DNA of 64,000 nucleotides from Allocatelliglobosispora scoriae (GCF_014204945.1 NZ_JACHMN010000002.1:4053001-4117000), one strand, 5' to 3'. Shown: positions 44,141 through 52,624, counted from the stretch's first letter. The notes: generated by a model from the sequence alone, not told the origin. Program-made: numbers and translations.

Positions 44141-45283
44141 ATGTCCGCGCCTGTCACGACGCTCACCGAAGCGATCACCGCCAACCTGGCGAAGGTCAAC
44201 GATCCCGAGATCCGCCGTCCCATCACCGAGCTCGGGATGGTCGACTCGGTCACCGTCGACGACGGCGTCGCCACGATCCGCATCCTGCTCACCGTGGCGG
44301 GCTGCCCGCTCAAGGACAAGCTGCGGACCGACATCACCGAGGCCACGATGCAGGTGGCCGGGGTCAGTGCCGTGGTGATCGACTTCGGCGTGATGAGCCC
44401 CGAGCAGCGGCAGGGACTCCAGGCCACCCTGCGCGGCCCCAAGGCGGCCGAGCCGGTCATCCCGTTCGCGCAGCCGGGGTCGAGGACCCGGGTCTACGCG
44501 GTCGCCTCCGGCAAGGGCGGCGTCGGCAAGTCCAGCGTCACGGTCAACCTCGCCGCCAGCCTCGCCGCCCGCGGCCTGAGCGTCGGTGTCATCGACGCCG
44601 ACATCTACGGCCACTCGGTGCCGCGCATGCTCGGCGCCGACGGCCGCCCCACCCAGGTCGAAGACATGATCATGCCGCCCCAGTCGCACGGGGTGAAGGT
44701 CATCTCGATCGGCATGTTCACCGCGGGCAACGCCGCGGTCGTCTGGCGCGGCCCCATGCTCCACCGGGCCCTCCAGCAGTTCCTCGCCGATGTCTACTGG
44801 GGCGACCTCGACGTGCTCCTCCTGGACCTGCCGCCCGGCACCGGCGACGTGGCGATCTCCCTCGCCCAGCTCCTCCCCAACGCCGAGATCCTCATCGTCA
44901 CCACCCCCCAGATGGCGGCAGCCGAGGTCGCCGAGCGCGCCGGCTCCATCGCCGTCCAGACCCACCAGCGCATCGTCGGCGTGGTGGAGAACATGTCCTG
45001 GCTGGAGCTCCCCACCGGCGAGCGCATGGACATCTTCGGCTCCGGCGGCGGCCAGACCGTGGCCGACTCCCTCACCACCCTGCTGGGCGCCAAGGTTCCC
45101 CTGCTGGGTCAGATCCCCCTGGACACCCTGGTCAGGGAGTCCGGCGACGCCGGCAACCCGGTCGTCCTGGCCGCTCCCGACTCCCCGGCGGCCAAGGCCC
45201 TCACCCAGGTGGCCGACCGCCTGGCCCTCCGCAAGGAGTCCCTCCTGGGCAAGTCCCTAGGCCTCAAGCCAGCAGGCCGCTAA
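44141..45283 (+). CDS. Mrp/NBP35-type iron-sulfur carrier ATPase, 380 aa
   Basis: An N-terminal MIP18/DUF59 domain (residues ~8-85, VNDPEIRRPITELGMV) is joined to a deviant-Walker P-loop ATPase: VASGKGGVGKSSVTVNLA, then VIDADIYGHSVPRMLG and LLLDLPPGTGD. The CxxC found in Mrp proteins of other phyla is missing (ENMSWLELPTGERMDIFG), as I recall also for the mycobacterial relative. It probably transfers Fe-S clusters. TAGCAT at 44128-44133 lies 7 nt before ATG 44141, a leaderless pattern; an ATG at 44132 would lie inside that box. Confidence 0.92.
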   Translation: MSAPVTTLTEAITANLAKVNDPEIRRPITELGMVDSVTVDDGVATIRILLTVAGCPLKDKLRTDITEATMQVAGVSAVVIDFGVMSPEQRQGLQATLRGPKAAEPVIPFAQPGSRTRVYAVASGKGGVGKSSVTVNLAASLAARGLSVGVIDADIYGHSVPRMLGADGRPTQVEDMIMPPQSHGVKVISIGMFTAGNAAVVWRGPMLHRALQQFLADVYWGDLDVLLLDLPPGTGDVAISLAQLLPNAEILIVTTPQMAAAEVAERAGSIAVQTHQRIVGVVENMSWLELPTGERMDIFGSGGGQTVADSLTTLLGAKVPLLGQIPLDTLVRESGDAGNPVVLAAPDSPAAKALTQVADRLALRKESLLGKSLGLKPAGR

Positions 45284-45296
45284 CGCGCGCATAACA

Positions 45297-45325
45297 CCAA
45301 CTCTTCAAGAGTTGCGACGATCAAG
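45297..45325. repeat. Half copy of palindromic element family 3
   Basis: CAACTCTTCAAGAGTTG at 45298-45314, followed by CGACGATC, repeats the right arm of the 87-bp palindrome at 48216-48302 with one change. No matching opposite arm is found here. It starts 13 nt after the Mrp stop, in the convergent gap before the DUF1003 gene. Confidence 0.75.
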
Positions 45326-45460
45326 GATCGGCCGTGACAGGTGGTCAAGCGCTGGAACGCGACCACGATTCTGTCGAACCCAACGGAACACGGGCACCGT
45401 CTGTGCGGTTGATCCCGAACCGTAAGAGGCGCCCCCACCAGCAACTCTGGTCAAGCGGAG

Positions 45461-45528
45461 GTGTGGGGCGGGGACGACCACGACGGGATCAAGCCTGACC
45501 GCCCAGAGTGGTCGTCCCCGCCCCACAC
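45461..45528. repeat. Long GC-rich hairpin between convergent genes
   Basis: Perfect 21-bp arms at 45461-45481 and 45508-45528, with the shared core GGGGCGGGGACGACCAC, enclose a 26-nt loop. It ends 13 nt from the DUF1003 stop at 45542. It probably terminates the minus-strand operon, the Mrp gene, or both. It is unlike families 1-3 in sequence. Confidence 0.8.
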
Positions 45529-45541
45529 CGCCCCCACAAGA

Positions 45542-46105
45542 TCACCCGTCAGTATCCGAGAAGTCGTCGAATGAATCACGCCGAGCAGCCTTCAGCTCCC
45601 GCTGATGATGCTTGCGATCCAACTGCTGACGCCGATGAGCGGCCTCATCCAACTCCTCGGCCAGCCGCGACAGCTCCGACCGCAGGAAGTCGCGAGTGGC
45701 GACCTCGCCCAGCGCGATCCGCAGCGACGCGATCTCCCGCGCCAGGAACTCCGTCTCGGCCTTCTGCATCGCCGCCCGCCGCCGGTCCTCCTCCATCGTC
45801 AACCGGTCGCGGTCCGCCTGCCGGTTCTGCGCGAGCAGGATCAACGGCGCCGCATAGGAGGCCTGCAGGGACAAGAGCAAGGTCAAGAACGTGAAGGTGT
45901 ACGGGTCGAACTGCAGATCCGACGGCGCCAGCACGTTCCAGGCGAGCCACGCCAGGATGAAGACGGTCATGTAGACGAGGAACCGAGCCGTCCCCATGAA
46001 CCGGGCGATCTGCTCCGACCAGCGGCCGAACGCCTCCGGGTTGAAGCGAGGAAGGGTCAGCCGCCGGGGCTCCCGGGGCTGGTCGAGGCGGCGGAGGTCA
46101 CTCAC
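45542..46105 (-). CDS. DUF1003 membrane protein (Rv1231c-like), 187 aa
   Basis: Residues ~20-45 are conserved (RFNPEAFGRWSEQIARFMG). Two membrane helices follow (LVYMTVFILAWLAWNVL and a second ending in SLQASYAAPLILLAQ), then a long charged coiled coil. The family lacks a known function. Its start overlaps the end of the CBS-domain gene by eight bases. The CBS-DUF1003 pair is conserved in mycobacteria (Rv1232c-Rv1231c), which suggests a joint role in magnesium or ion homeostasis (inference). Confidence 0.87.
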   Translation of the reverse strand: MSDLRRLDQPREPRRLTLPRFNPEAFGRWSEQIARFMGTARFLVYMTVFILAWLAWNVLAPSDLQFDPYTFTFLTLLLSLQASYAAPLILLAQNRQADRDRLTMEEDRRRAAMQKAETEFLAREIASLRIALGEVATRDFLRSELSRLAEELDEAAHRRQQLDRKHHQRELKAARRDSFDDFSDTDG

Positions 46106-47336
46106 GGTGCTCTCGCCAGTCGTCGGGGAGCAGATGGTCGAGCAGGTCGTCGACGGTGGCGGCGCCGACGAGCCGTCCCTTGTCGTCGACGACGGGCATC
46201 GCCACCATGTTGTAGGTCGCCATTCGCCGGGTGATCCCCTGCAGCGTGGTGTCGGGGTGCAGCGGGTCGACGTCGTTCTCGACGATGCTGCCGACCAGCG
46301 AGGCGGGCGGCTCGCGGAGCAGCCGCTGGAAGTGCACCATCCCGAGATAGCGGCCGGTCGGCGTAGCCATGGGCGGACGGGTCACGAAGACCTGCGCGGC
46401 GACGCACGGGGAGACCTGCGGCTCGCGTACCCGAGCCAGGGCCTCCGCCACCGTCGCGTCGGGGGTGAGGATGACGGGTTCGCTCGTCATGACCGCGCCC
46501 GCGGTGCCCTCGGCATAGATCATCAGCGCTCGGACCGGGCGGGATTCGTCGGGGTGCATGAGGTCCAGCAGCACCTCCTGCTCCGGCGGGGGCAGCTCGG
46601 CGAGGAGGTCGGCGGCGTCGTCGGGGTCCATCTCCTCCAGCACGTCGGCGGCGCGTTCCCGGTCGAGCGTGCCGAGGATCTCGACCTGGTCGTGCTCGGG
46701 AAGCTCGGACATCACGTCGGCGAGCCGCTCGTCGTCGAGCGCCTTGGCGACCTCGTTGCGCCGCGCATCCGACATCTCCTGCAGGGCATGGGCGAGGTCG
46801 GCGGGGCGCATCTTCTCCAGCACCGCCAGGAGGGACTCGGTGCCCTGGTCGGCGGGGGGTGCGAGGAGGCCGCTCACCTCGTACCAGTCGACTTGGTGTA
46901 ACTGGCCGCGGCGGCTGAGGCGGCCGGTGACCTCGCGCACCGCGAGCCTGCCGAGGGTCCACTCGCCGCTGCGATCGGACTCCATCGCCACGTCGATCAC
47001 GACGCCGGGGGAGCCGTCGTCGACGAAGGACACGCGGCGGTCGAGGAGCTCCTCCAGGATGAGCATCTCGCCGGCGCGCTTCTCGAAGCGGCGCAGGTTG
47101 AGGGTGCCGGTGTTGAGCACGACGCTCTCGGCGTCCAGTGAGGTCACCCGGCCGATCGGCAAAAAGATGCGGCGGCGCATGGGCATCTCCGCGATCAGCC
47201 CGACCACGAGCGGGGGTCGTCCGGCCGCGCGGACACGCGCCACGGCATCTCGCACCCTGCCCACCTGATCACCATTGGGATCGAAGACGGTCAGGCCGGC
47301 GAGACGGGCGACATATACCCTGTTCGACGAGGCCAC
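46098..47336 (-). CDS. CBS-domain / MgtE N-domain protein without transport domain (Rv1232c-like), 412 aa
   Basis: An N-terminal PRC-barrel-like region (VARLAGLTVFDPNGDQVGRV) leads into the MgtE intracellular helical N domain (LAHALQEMSDARRNEVAKAL and LEEMDPDDAADLLAELPP) and then two CBS motifs (AGAVMTSEPVILTPDATVAE, NMVAMPVVDDKGRLVGAATV). The five-helix MgtE channel is absent, so it is probably a cytosolic Mg2+ or nucleotide sensor. The GTG at 47336 is leaderless-looking: TACGCT (minus strand, 47348-47343) is 6 nt upstream. Divergent phzF starts 30 nt away. Confidence 0.87.
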   Translation of the reverse strand: MASSNRVYVARLAGLTVFDPNGDQVGRVRDAVARVRAAGRPPLVVGLIAEMPMRRRIFLPIGRVTSLDAESVVLNTGTLNLRRFEKRAGEMLILEELLDRRVSFVDDGSPGVVIDVAMESDRSGEWTLGRLAVREVTGRLSRRGQLHQVDWYEVSGLLAPPADQGTESLLAVLEKMRPADLAHALQEMSDARRNEVAKALDDERLADVMSELPEHDQVEILGTLDRERAADVLEEMDPDDAADLLAELPPPEQEVLLDLMHPDESRPVRALMIYAEGTAGAVMTSEPVILTPDATVAEALARVREPQVSPCVAAQVFVTRPPMATPTGRYLGMVHFQRLLREPPASLVGSIVENDVDPLHPDTTLQGITRRMATYNMVAMPVVDDKGRLVGAATVDDLLDHLLPDDWREHRE

Positions 47337-47342
47337 CCACAC

Positions 47343-47360
47343 AGCGTAATGGCCTACGGT
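47343..47360. promoter_or_regulatory. Back-to-back -10 boxes of two divergent leaderless genes
   Basis: TACGCT on the minus strand (47348-47343) serves the CBS-domain gene and TACGGT on the plus strand (47355-47360) serves phzF. Each is 6 nt from its start codon. Only six bases lie between the boxes, so each -35 region must fall inside the other gene's first codons. Confidence 0.65.
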
Positions 47361-47366
47361 GTCTGA

Positions 47367-48215
47367 ATGATCAGCTTGGCGTACGAGATAGTCGACGTAT
47401 TCACCGATCGACCCTTTGCCGGCAATCCATTGGCCGTGGTCTTCGGCGCCGACGACCTCTCCGGCCAGCAGATGCTCGTGCTGGCGAAGGAGTTCAACCT
47501 CTCCGAAACTATCTTCGTGTTGCCTTCGTCGCAGGCGACCTATCGAGCGCGGATCTTCACCCCGGACCGGGAGTTGCCGTTCGCCGGACACCCGAGCGTC
47601 GGGGCGGCGGTGATGGTGACCCGGCGCGGGCTCGCCGAGCCGGGCACGCTGACGCAGGAGTGCGGCGCGGGCATCCTCCCGATCGCGGTCGTCGGCGGTG
47701 CGGCGACGCTGACCGGCGGGGCGGCCACGGTCGGCGATCCGCTGGACCCGGCACCGCTGCTGGAGATCACCGGCCTCACCGGCGCCGATGTCGTCGGCGT
47801 GGTGCGCCGGGCGGGCTGCGGTCTGGAGTTCCCGTTCCTGCCGGTGACCGCGGAGGCGCTGGCCAGGGCGTCGGTCGACGGTGCGGCCGCCCGCCGCCAC
47901 GGCCTCACCGATGTCTGCGCCTTCGCCTGGGACCCCGATTCCCGGTCCGCGCAGTCCCGGGTCTTCTGCCCGGGCCTCGGCGTACCGGAGGATCCCGCGA
48001 CCGGCTCGGCCGCGCTGGGGCTCGGCGTCTGGCTCGTCACCTCGGGGCTGCTCCCGGCCTCGGGGACGGCGCGCTACACGGTCCACCAGGGCACCTTCAT
48101 CGATCGGCCGTCGCTGCTGTCGTGCACGGTGACCGCGGTCGATGGCGTAGTGACGAACGCGACCGTCTCGGGCGAGGTGGTCCCGATCGCCACGGGCACG
48201 ATCCGTGTTCCCTAG
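47367..48215 (+). CDS. PhzF-family isomerase, 282 aa
   Basis: Two-domain diaminopimelate-epimerase-like fold. The N-terminal YEIVDVFTDRPFAGNPLAVV is the family signature, and the catalytic Glu lies in FNLSETIFVL. RELPFAGHPSVGAA and DPATGSAALGLG complete the pocket. No phenazine genes lie near, so the substrate is probably a different small molecule. The start is leaderless-looking. A perfect 87-bp palindrome begins at the first base after its stop codon. Confidence 0.88.
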   Translation: MISLAYEIVDVFTDRPFAGNPLAVVFGADDLSGQQMLVLAKEFNLSETIFVLPSSQATYRARIFTPDRELPFAGHPSVGAAVMVTRRGLAEPGTLTQECGAGILPIAVVGGAATLTGGAATVGDPLDPAPLLEITGLTGADVVGVVRRAGCGLEFPFLPVTAEALARASVDGAAARRHGLTDVCAFAWDPDSRSAQSRVFCPGLGVPEDPATGSAALGLGVWLVTSGLLPASGTARYTVHQGTFIDRPSLLSCTVTAVDGVVTNATVSGEVVPIATGTIRVP

Positions 48216-48302
48216 GCCAAGATCGTCGCAACTCTTCAAGAGTTGTGCTTAAGGCCTGGCGGCCTGAAGCCACAACTCTTGAAGAGTTGCGACGATCTTG
48301 GC
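48216..48302. repeat. Palindromic element family 3, full copy
   Basis: Perfect 32-bp arms at 48216-48247 and 48271-48302 (end GCCAAGATCGTC, core CAACTCTTCAAGAGTTG) enclose a 23-nt loop that is itself nearly palindromic (CTTAAGGCC/GGCCTGAAG). It starts directly after the phzF TAG and ends 46 nt before the ABC-F start. A half copy is at 45297-45325. It probably acts as a terminator for phzF. Confidence 0.9.
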
Positions 48303-48348
48303 GCAAAACGAGTCGCGGGATGGGTGCCTGATCAGGCAGGATGCGGCC

Positions 48349-49995
48349 GTGGGTTATGTGGATGTCTCGGGTGTCGGCTACGTGCTGCCGGATGGTCGCC
48401 AGCTCTTCTCGGAGGTCTCGTTCCGGGTGGGCGAGGGCGCCAAGATCGCGCTCGTCGGTCCCAACGGCGCGGGCAAGACGACGCTGTTGCGGATGGTCGC
48501 GGGCGACCTGCCGACCAAGACCGGCGGCATCGCGCGCGCCGGTGGCCTCGGTGTCATGCGCCAGTTCATCGGCATGATCGGTGACGACACCACGCTCGCC
48601 GACATGGCGCTGTCGCTGGCTCCGCCGACGGTCCGGGCCGCGGGCGAGCGCCTGGCGAAGGCCGAGCGCGCGATGCAGGCCGACCCGACCGAGCGGGCCC
48701 AGATCGCCTACGCCAACGCGCTCACCGCGTGGGGAGAATCCGGGGGGTACGACGCCGAGGTGCTCTTCGACACCGTGAGCATCCTCGTGCTGGAGCTGTC
48801 GTGGGACGCCTGCCGCGATCGCCCCGTTCGCACCCTCAGCGGCGGCCAGCAGAAGCGGTTCGCCCTGGAGATGCTGCTCCGGGGCCCCGAGGAGGTGCTC
48901 CTGCTCGACGAGCCGGACAACTTCCTCGACGTGCCCGCGAAACGCTGGCTGGAGCAGCGCCTGCGCGAGTCGACCAAGTCGGTGCTCTACGTCTCCCACG
49001 ACCGGGAGTTGCTCAATCAGACCGCCGACCGGGTCGTGGCGGTCGAGGGCGGTTCGGCCTGGATCCACCCCGGTGGCTTCGCCAGTTGGCACGACGCCCG
49101 CTATGTCCGGCACGAGAAGATGGAAGAGAACCGTAAGCGCTGGGATGAGGAGCACGAGAAGCTCCGCCAGCAGATGCTGATGTACAAGCAGAAGGCCGCC
49201 TACAACTCCAAGATGGCCTCGCGCTACCAGTCGGCGATGACGAAGCTGGAGAAGTTCGAGGAGGCCGGTGCTCCGTCGCTGCCGCCGAAGGACCAGGAGA
49301 TCAAGATGCGCCTCGCCGGCGGACGGACCGGCAAGCGCAGCGTCATCTGCGAGCAGCTGGAGCTCACCGACCTGACCTTCCCCTTCGACCTGGAGCTCTG
49401 GTACGGCGACCGCCTCGCCGTCCTCGGCGCCAACGGCACCGGCAAGTCACACTTCCTGCGGCTGCTCGCCCGGGGCGGGACCGACGGAGTCGAGTCGTCC
49501 GTCGACGGCGGCAAGCACACCTTCGTCCGGCACGAGGGCAACGCGCGGCTCGGCGCCCGGGTGAAGCCCGGTCACTTCTCGCAGACCCACGACCGGCCGG
49601 AACTCGTCGACCGCACGCTGGTGGAGATCCTCTGGCGCGGCGACGACAACCGGCAGGGCATGGACCGGCACGAGGCGATGCGCAAGCTCGACCGCTATGA
49701 GCTCGCCACGCAGGGGGACCAGAAGTTCGGCACGCTCTCCGGCGGTCAACAGGCCCGGTTCCTGGTGCTCATGCTGGAGCTGTCGGGGGCCACGCTGCTG
49801 CTGCTCGACGAGCCCACGGACAACCTCGACCTCGCCTCGGCCGAAGCGCTGCAGGAGGGGTTGGCGAAGTTCGAGGGCACGGTGATCACGGTGACGCACG
49901 ATCGCTGGTTCGCGAAGTCGTTCGACCGGTTCCTGCTCTTCGCCACCGATGGTGAGGTCACCGAGACCCCGCAACCGGTCTGGGATGTCCGCTAG
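48349..49995 (+). CDS. ABC-F family ATPase (ribosome-associated type), 548 aa
   Basis: Two ABC cassettes in one soluble chain with no membrane part. Cassette 1 has GPNGAGKTT and LSGGQQKRFALEML; cassette 2 has GANGTGKSH and LSGGQQARFLVLML with LLLLDEPTDNLD. The inter-domain linker (ENRKRWDEEHEKLRQQMLMY onward) is a long charged helical pair, as in ABC-F proteins that enter the ribosomal E site. It could be a translation factor or antibiotic-protection protein; I cannot decide which. GTG 48349 has AGGA upstream, and an earlier start at 48298 would lie in the palindrome. Confidence 0.9.
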   Translation: MGYVDVSGVGYVLPDGRQLFSEVSFRVGEGAKIALVGPNGAGKTTLLRMVAGDLPTKTGGIARAGGLGVMRQFIGMIGDDTTLADMALSLAPPTVRAAGERLAKAERAMQADPTERAQIAYANALTAWGESGGYDAEVLFDTVSILVLELSWDACRDRPVRTLSGGQQKRFALEMLLRGPEEVLLLDEPDNFLDVPAKRWLEQRLRESTKSVLYVSHDRELLNQTADRVVAVEGGSAWIHPGGFASWHDARYVRHEKMEENRKRWDEEHEKLRQQMLMYKQKAAYNSKMASRYQSAMTKLEKFEEAGAPSLPPKDQEIKMRLAGGRTGKRSVICEQLELTDLTFPFDLELWYGDRLAVLGANGTGKSHFLRLLARGGTDGVESSVDGGKHTFVRHEGNARLGARVKPGHFSQTHDRPELVDRTLVEILWRGDDNRQGMDRHEAMRKLDRYELATQGDQKFGTLSGGQQARFLVLMLELSGATLLLLDEPTDNLDLASAEALQEGLAKFEGTVITVTHDRWFAKSFDRFLLFATDGEVTETPQPVWDVR

Positions 49996-50071
49996 CCGGA
50001 CCTGACGGCACCGCCAACCTTCATCGGCCTCGGGTCGGTCGTCGTTCACGGCGATCACCCGGGGCCGATCG

Positions 50072-50285
50072 CCGTCCACAGCCGGCAACGGGTTGTCCAC
50101 ATGCGGCGCGAGGGAGCGCACGCCCATCACCTAGCTCGCGCGACGCTTTGCTCTGCTTACACCTGCGCATCACCGGGAATGTCCGGACTTAGCCGGTGAT
50201 GCGTCCGTGTAAGCAGAGCAAAGCGCGGCGCAGACTTACCCGGAGACCGCCGGGTGAGCTGTGGATATCTCCTGAGTTATCCACA
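50072..50285. promoter_or_regulatory. Cluster of DnaA-box-like 9-mers
   Basis: CCGTCCACA (50072-50080), TTGTCCACA (50093-50101), TGTGGATAT (50260-50268, minus orientation) and TTATCCACA (50277-50285) lie in the gap between the ABC-F and XRE genes. TTGTCCACA is the preferred DnaA box in streptomycetes and TTATCCACA is the classical one. The last two also form the inverted pair CTGTGGATA/TATCCACAG just before the XRE start, so they could instead be that regulator's operator. Confidence 0.55.
50144..50225. repeat. Long two-tier palindrome (family 5)
   Basis: CGCTTTGCTCTGCTTACAC at 50144-50162 and its exact complement at 50207-50225 form 19-bp outer arms. Inside, CGCATCACCGG at 50166-50176 pairs with 50193-50203. 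The whole could form one long, nearly continuous stem with a 16-nt loop. It is single-copy in this window and sits about 150 nt after the ABC-F stop. Confidence 0.85.
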
Positions 50286-50289
50286 GCCG

Positions 50290-50823
50290 ATGGTGAACCT
50301 CCGCAAATATGGCGATGCTGTTGGCGTGCCGAGAAGCCAGCCCGCGATTCCGATCTGCCCGCCCTTCCCGATCTCCGGGATCCTGCGGGCGGCGCGGCGG
50401 CGCTCCGACCTGAGCCAACGCGAGCTGGCCCGGGCCGCGAAGGTCTCCGCCGCGACCGTCGGCCGGTCCGAGTCGGGCACGATCCTGCCGAGCATCAACA
50501 CCTTCGCCACCCTGCTGGCAGCGGCCGGGTTCTTCCTGGCGGTGGTCGATCCGGACGGCAACGTCCTGCAGCCGATGAAGACGAGGGACGACCTGCGCGA
50601 CGGCGCCGAGCGGCTCTACCCCGCGCACCTCGACGTCATTCCTGATCCCGAGCCGGGCGAGTGGTGGGCCGACATCTACGGGCTGGCCAGACCGCCCGAG
50701 ACCTTCTACCGCGACCGGCGCAGGCGGGACTATCAGCGGAGGTTGAGCCAGTGGCAGGTCCGAGTCTCGAAGCACCGACACCTGCCGGAGCCACGGTTGC
50801 ATCATTACCGCGATGCGCCGTAG
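50290..50823 (+). CDS. XRE-family helix-turn-helix regulator, 177 aa
   Basis: The HTH is ILRAARRRSDLSQRELARAA followed by VSAATVGRSESG (residues ~31-65). A hydrophobic segment, LLAAAGFFLAVVDPDG, is typical of XRE proteins that control small operons. The C-terminal ~60 residues are basic and rich in Arg/His (YRDRRRRDYQRRLSQW). ATG 50290 is preferred; an in-frame GTG at 50254 would place the TTATCCACA dyad inside the coding region. The gene ends just before the TPP riboswitch. Confidence 0.78.
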   Translation: MVNLRKYGDAVGVPRSQPAIPICPPFPISGILRAARRRSDLSQRELARAAKVSAATVGRSESGTILPSINTFATLLAAAGFFLAVVDPDGNVLQPMKTRDDLRDGAERLYPAHLDVIPDPEPGEWWADIYGLARPPETFYRDRRRRDYQRRLSQWQVRVSKHRHLPEPRLHHYRDAP

Positions 50824-50837
50824 GCTCCGGCAGGTAA

Positions 50838-50925
50838 CCCACGGGAGTCCGGTGCACCGGGCTGAGAGGGGGCTCTGTAGCCCCGACCGTCGAACCTGAT
50901 CCGGATCATGCCGGCGCAGGAAGGA
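50838..50925 (+). ncRNA. TPP riboswitch (THI element)
   Basis: The thi-box landmarks are in order: ACGGGAGTCC, GGTGCACCGGGCTGAGAGGG, a variable stem (GGCTCTGTAGCC), and CGAACCTGATCCGGATCATG with GCGCAGGAAGGA. The last segment overlaps the Shine-Dalgarno GGAAGGA, 6-7 nt before the thiE ATG at 50932. No terminator stem with a U-run follows, so control by hiding the ribosome site is likely. It governs the whole thiE-thiC operon. Confidence 0.96.
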
Positions 50926-50931
50926 TTCTCG

Positions 50932-51528
50932 ATGGATATTCCGCGGCTTCATGTCGTCACCGACTCGCTGGAGATAGCGCGAGCGGCGCTCTCCGCAGGT
51001 GCCCCCCTCATCCAGGTGCGCGTGGCTGACGACGTCACCGACCGGGAGGCGTTCGAGCTCTCCGTCAAGGTAGCGCACGAGTGCGAGGCCCGCGGTGCCG
51101 TCTGCCTGATCAATGACCGGCTCGACGTTGCGCTCGCGGTGGGGGCGACCGGTGCCCACGTCGGTGCCGACGACCTGCCGATCGAGGTGAGCCGCCGCAT
51201 CCTCGGCGATCGGGCCGTCCTCGGTGCGAGCGCGCGTCGGCCCGGACGGGCGGCCGAGGTGCTGGAGCACGCCGACTACCTGGGGTGCGGGCAGGTAAAT
51301 CCGAGCTTCACCAAGGACGTTGCGGCTGCCGTGATCGGGCTGGCCGGGCTTGCGGAGGTGGTGGCGGCTGCCGGGCGTACCCCTGTGATCGCCATTGGGG
51401 GACTGACCGTGCGGGACGTGCCGGCGGTGCTTGCGGCGGGCGCGCACGGGCTGGCCGTGATCGGCGCGATCCGCGACGCGGCCGACCCGGCGCGCGCGAC
51501 CGCCGAGCTGCTCCGGGCACTGGGGTGA
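50932..51528 (+). CDS. thiE: Thiamine phosphate synthase (ThiE/TenI family), 198 aa
   Basis: TIM-barrel of the ThiE/TenI family: CLINDRLDVALAVGATGAHV is the conserved NDR...G(V/A)H motif, and VIAIGGLTVRDVPAVLAAGA the C-terminal phosphate site. Some ThiE marks are altered (QVRVADD for QLRxK, GCGQVNPSFTK for GPxFPTxTK). A tenI-thiO-thiS-thiG order is known in Bacillus, so thiazole tautomerase activity is possible. ATG 50932 is fixed by the riboswitch Shine-Dalgarno. It overlaps thiO by GTGA. Confidence 0.85.
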   Translation: MDIPRLHVVTDSLEIARAALSAGAPLIQVRVADDVTDREAFELSVKVAHECEARGAVCLINDRLDVALAVGATGAHVGADDLPIEVSRRILGDRAVLGASARRPGRAAEVLEHADYLGCGQVNPSFTKDVAAAVIGLAGLAEVVAAAGRTPVIAIGGLTVRDVPAVLAAGAHGLAVIGAIRDAADPARATAELLRALG

Positions 51529-52624
51529 CGGGCTCCGGCGTGACCGGGGTCGATGTCGTGGTGCTGGGAGCGGGGCCGATCGGGCTCGGCATCGCCTGGC
51601 AGTGCGCGCTGCGCGGCTGCTCGGTGACCGTGCACCACGACGGCAGCCTCGGCGCGTGGCACGCTTCGGCGGGGATGATCGCACCGGTGGCGGAGGCGAC
51701 CTTCGGGGAGTCGCCGCTGACCGCGCTGCTGGTCGAGTCGACGCGGCGCTGGCCGGAGTTCGCGGCGGCGCTGGGGCGGGAGATCGGCTACCGGGAGTGC
51801 GGCTCGTTGATGGTGGGCCTGACCGGCGACGACCATGCCGAGATCCAGCGATCCGCGTCCTATCAGGAGAGTCTCGGGCTGCCCGTCGAGCGGCTCAGCG
51901 GCGCCGGGTTGCGCTCGCGGGAGCCGATGCTCGCGCCCCGGGTGCGCGGCGGTGCCTTCGCGGGCATCGACGCGCAGGCCGATCCCGGCCTGCTGCACTC
52001 CGCGCTGCTCGCCGCGTGCCGGGCGGCGGGGGTGCGGTTCCAGGACACCGGCGCGCAGCGGCTGGCCGAGGTGATCGACCGGCGCCCGGCTGTCGTCGTG
52101 GTCGCCGCCGGGACCGGCACGGCCGCGCTGCTCGATCTTCCGATCCATCCGGTACGCGGGGAGACGCTCCGCATCCGCCTCACCGAGGAACCCCTGCGAC
52201 ACATGCTGCGTTACATGGTCCGCGGCATCGTCGACGGCCGGCACGTCTACCTCGTGCCCCGGGCGGGCGGCGAGATCGTGATCGGAGCCACCTCGTCCGA
52301 GGAGACGCTGACCCAGCCGACCGCCGGAGGGGTGCACACGCTGCTGCGGGACGCGTTCATGCTGCTGCCGGAGCTGGAGCGGGCGGCCTTTGAGGGCGTC
52401 CGGGTCGGGTTCCGGCCCGGTACGCCGTCCAACGCGCCCTACCTCGGTGAGCTGCCGCCGCGCGACGGGGTGCGGATCGTGGTCGCCGCCGGGCACTACC
52501 GCAACGGGATCGCGCTCACCCCGATTACGGCGACGGCGATCGCGGAGCTCGTCACGACCGGGCGTGCCCCCGCGGAGATCACGGCGTTCGGGCCGCCCTC
52601 CGCTGATCCGAGAGGCGTTGCGGA

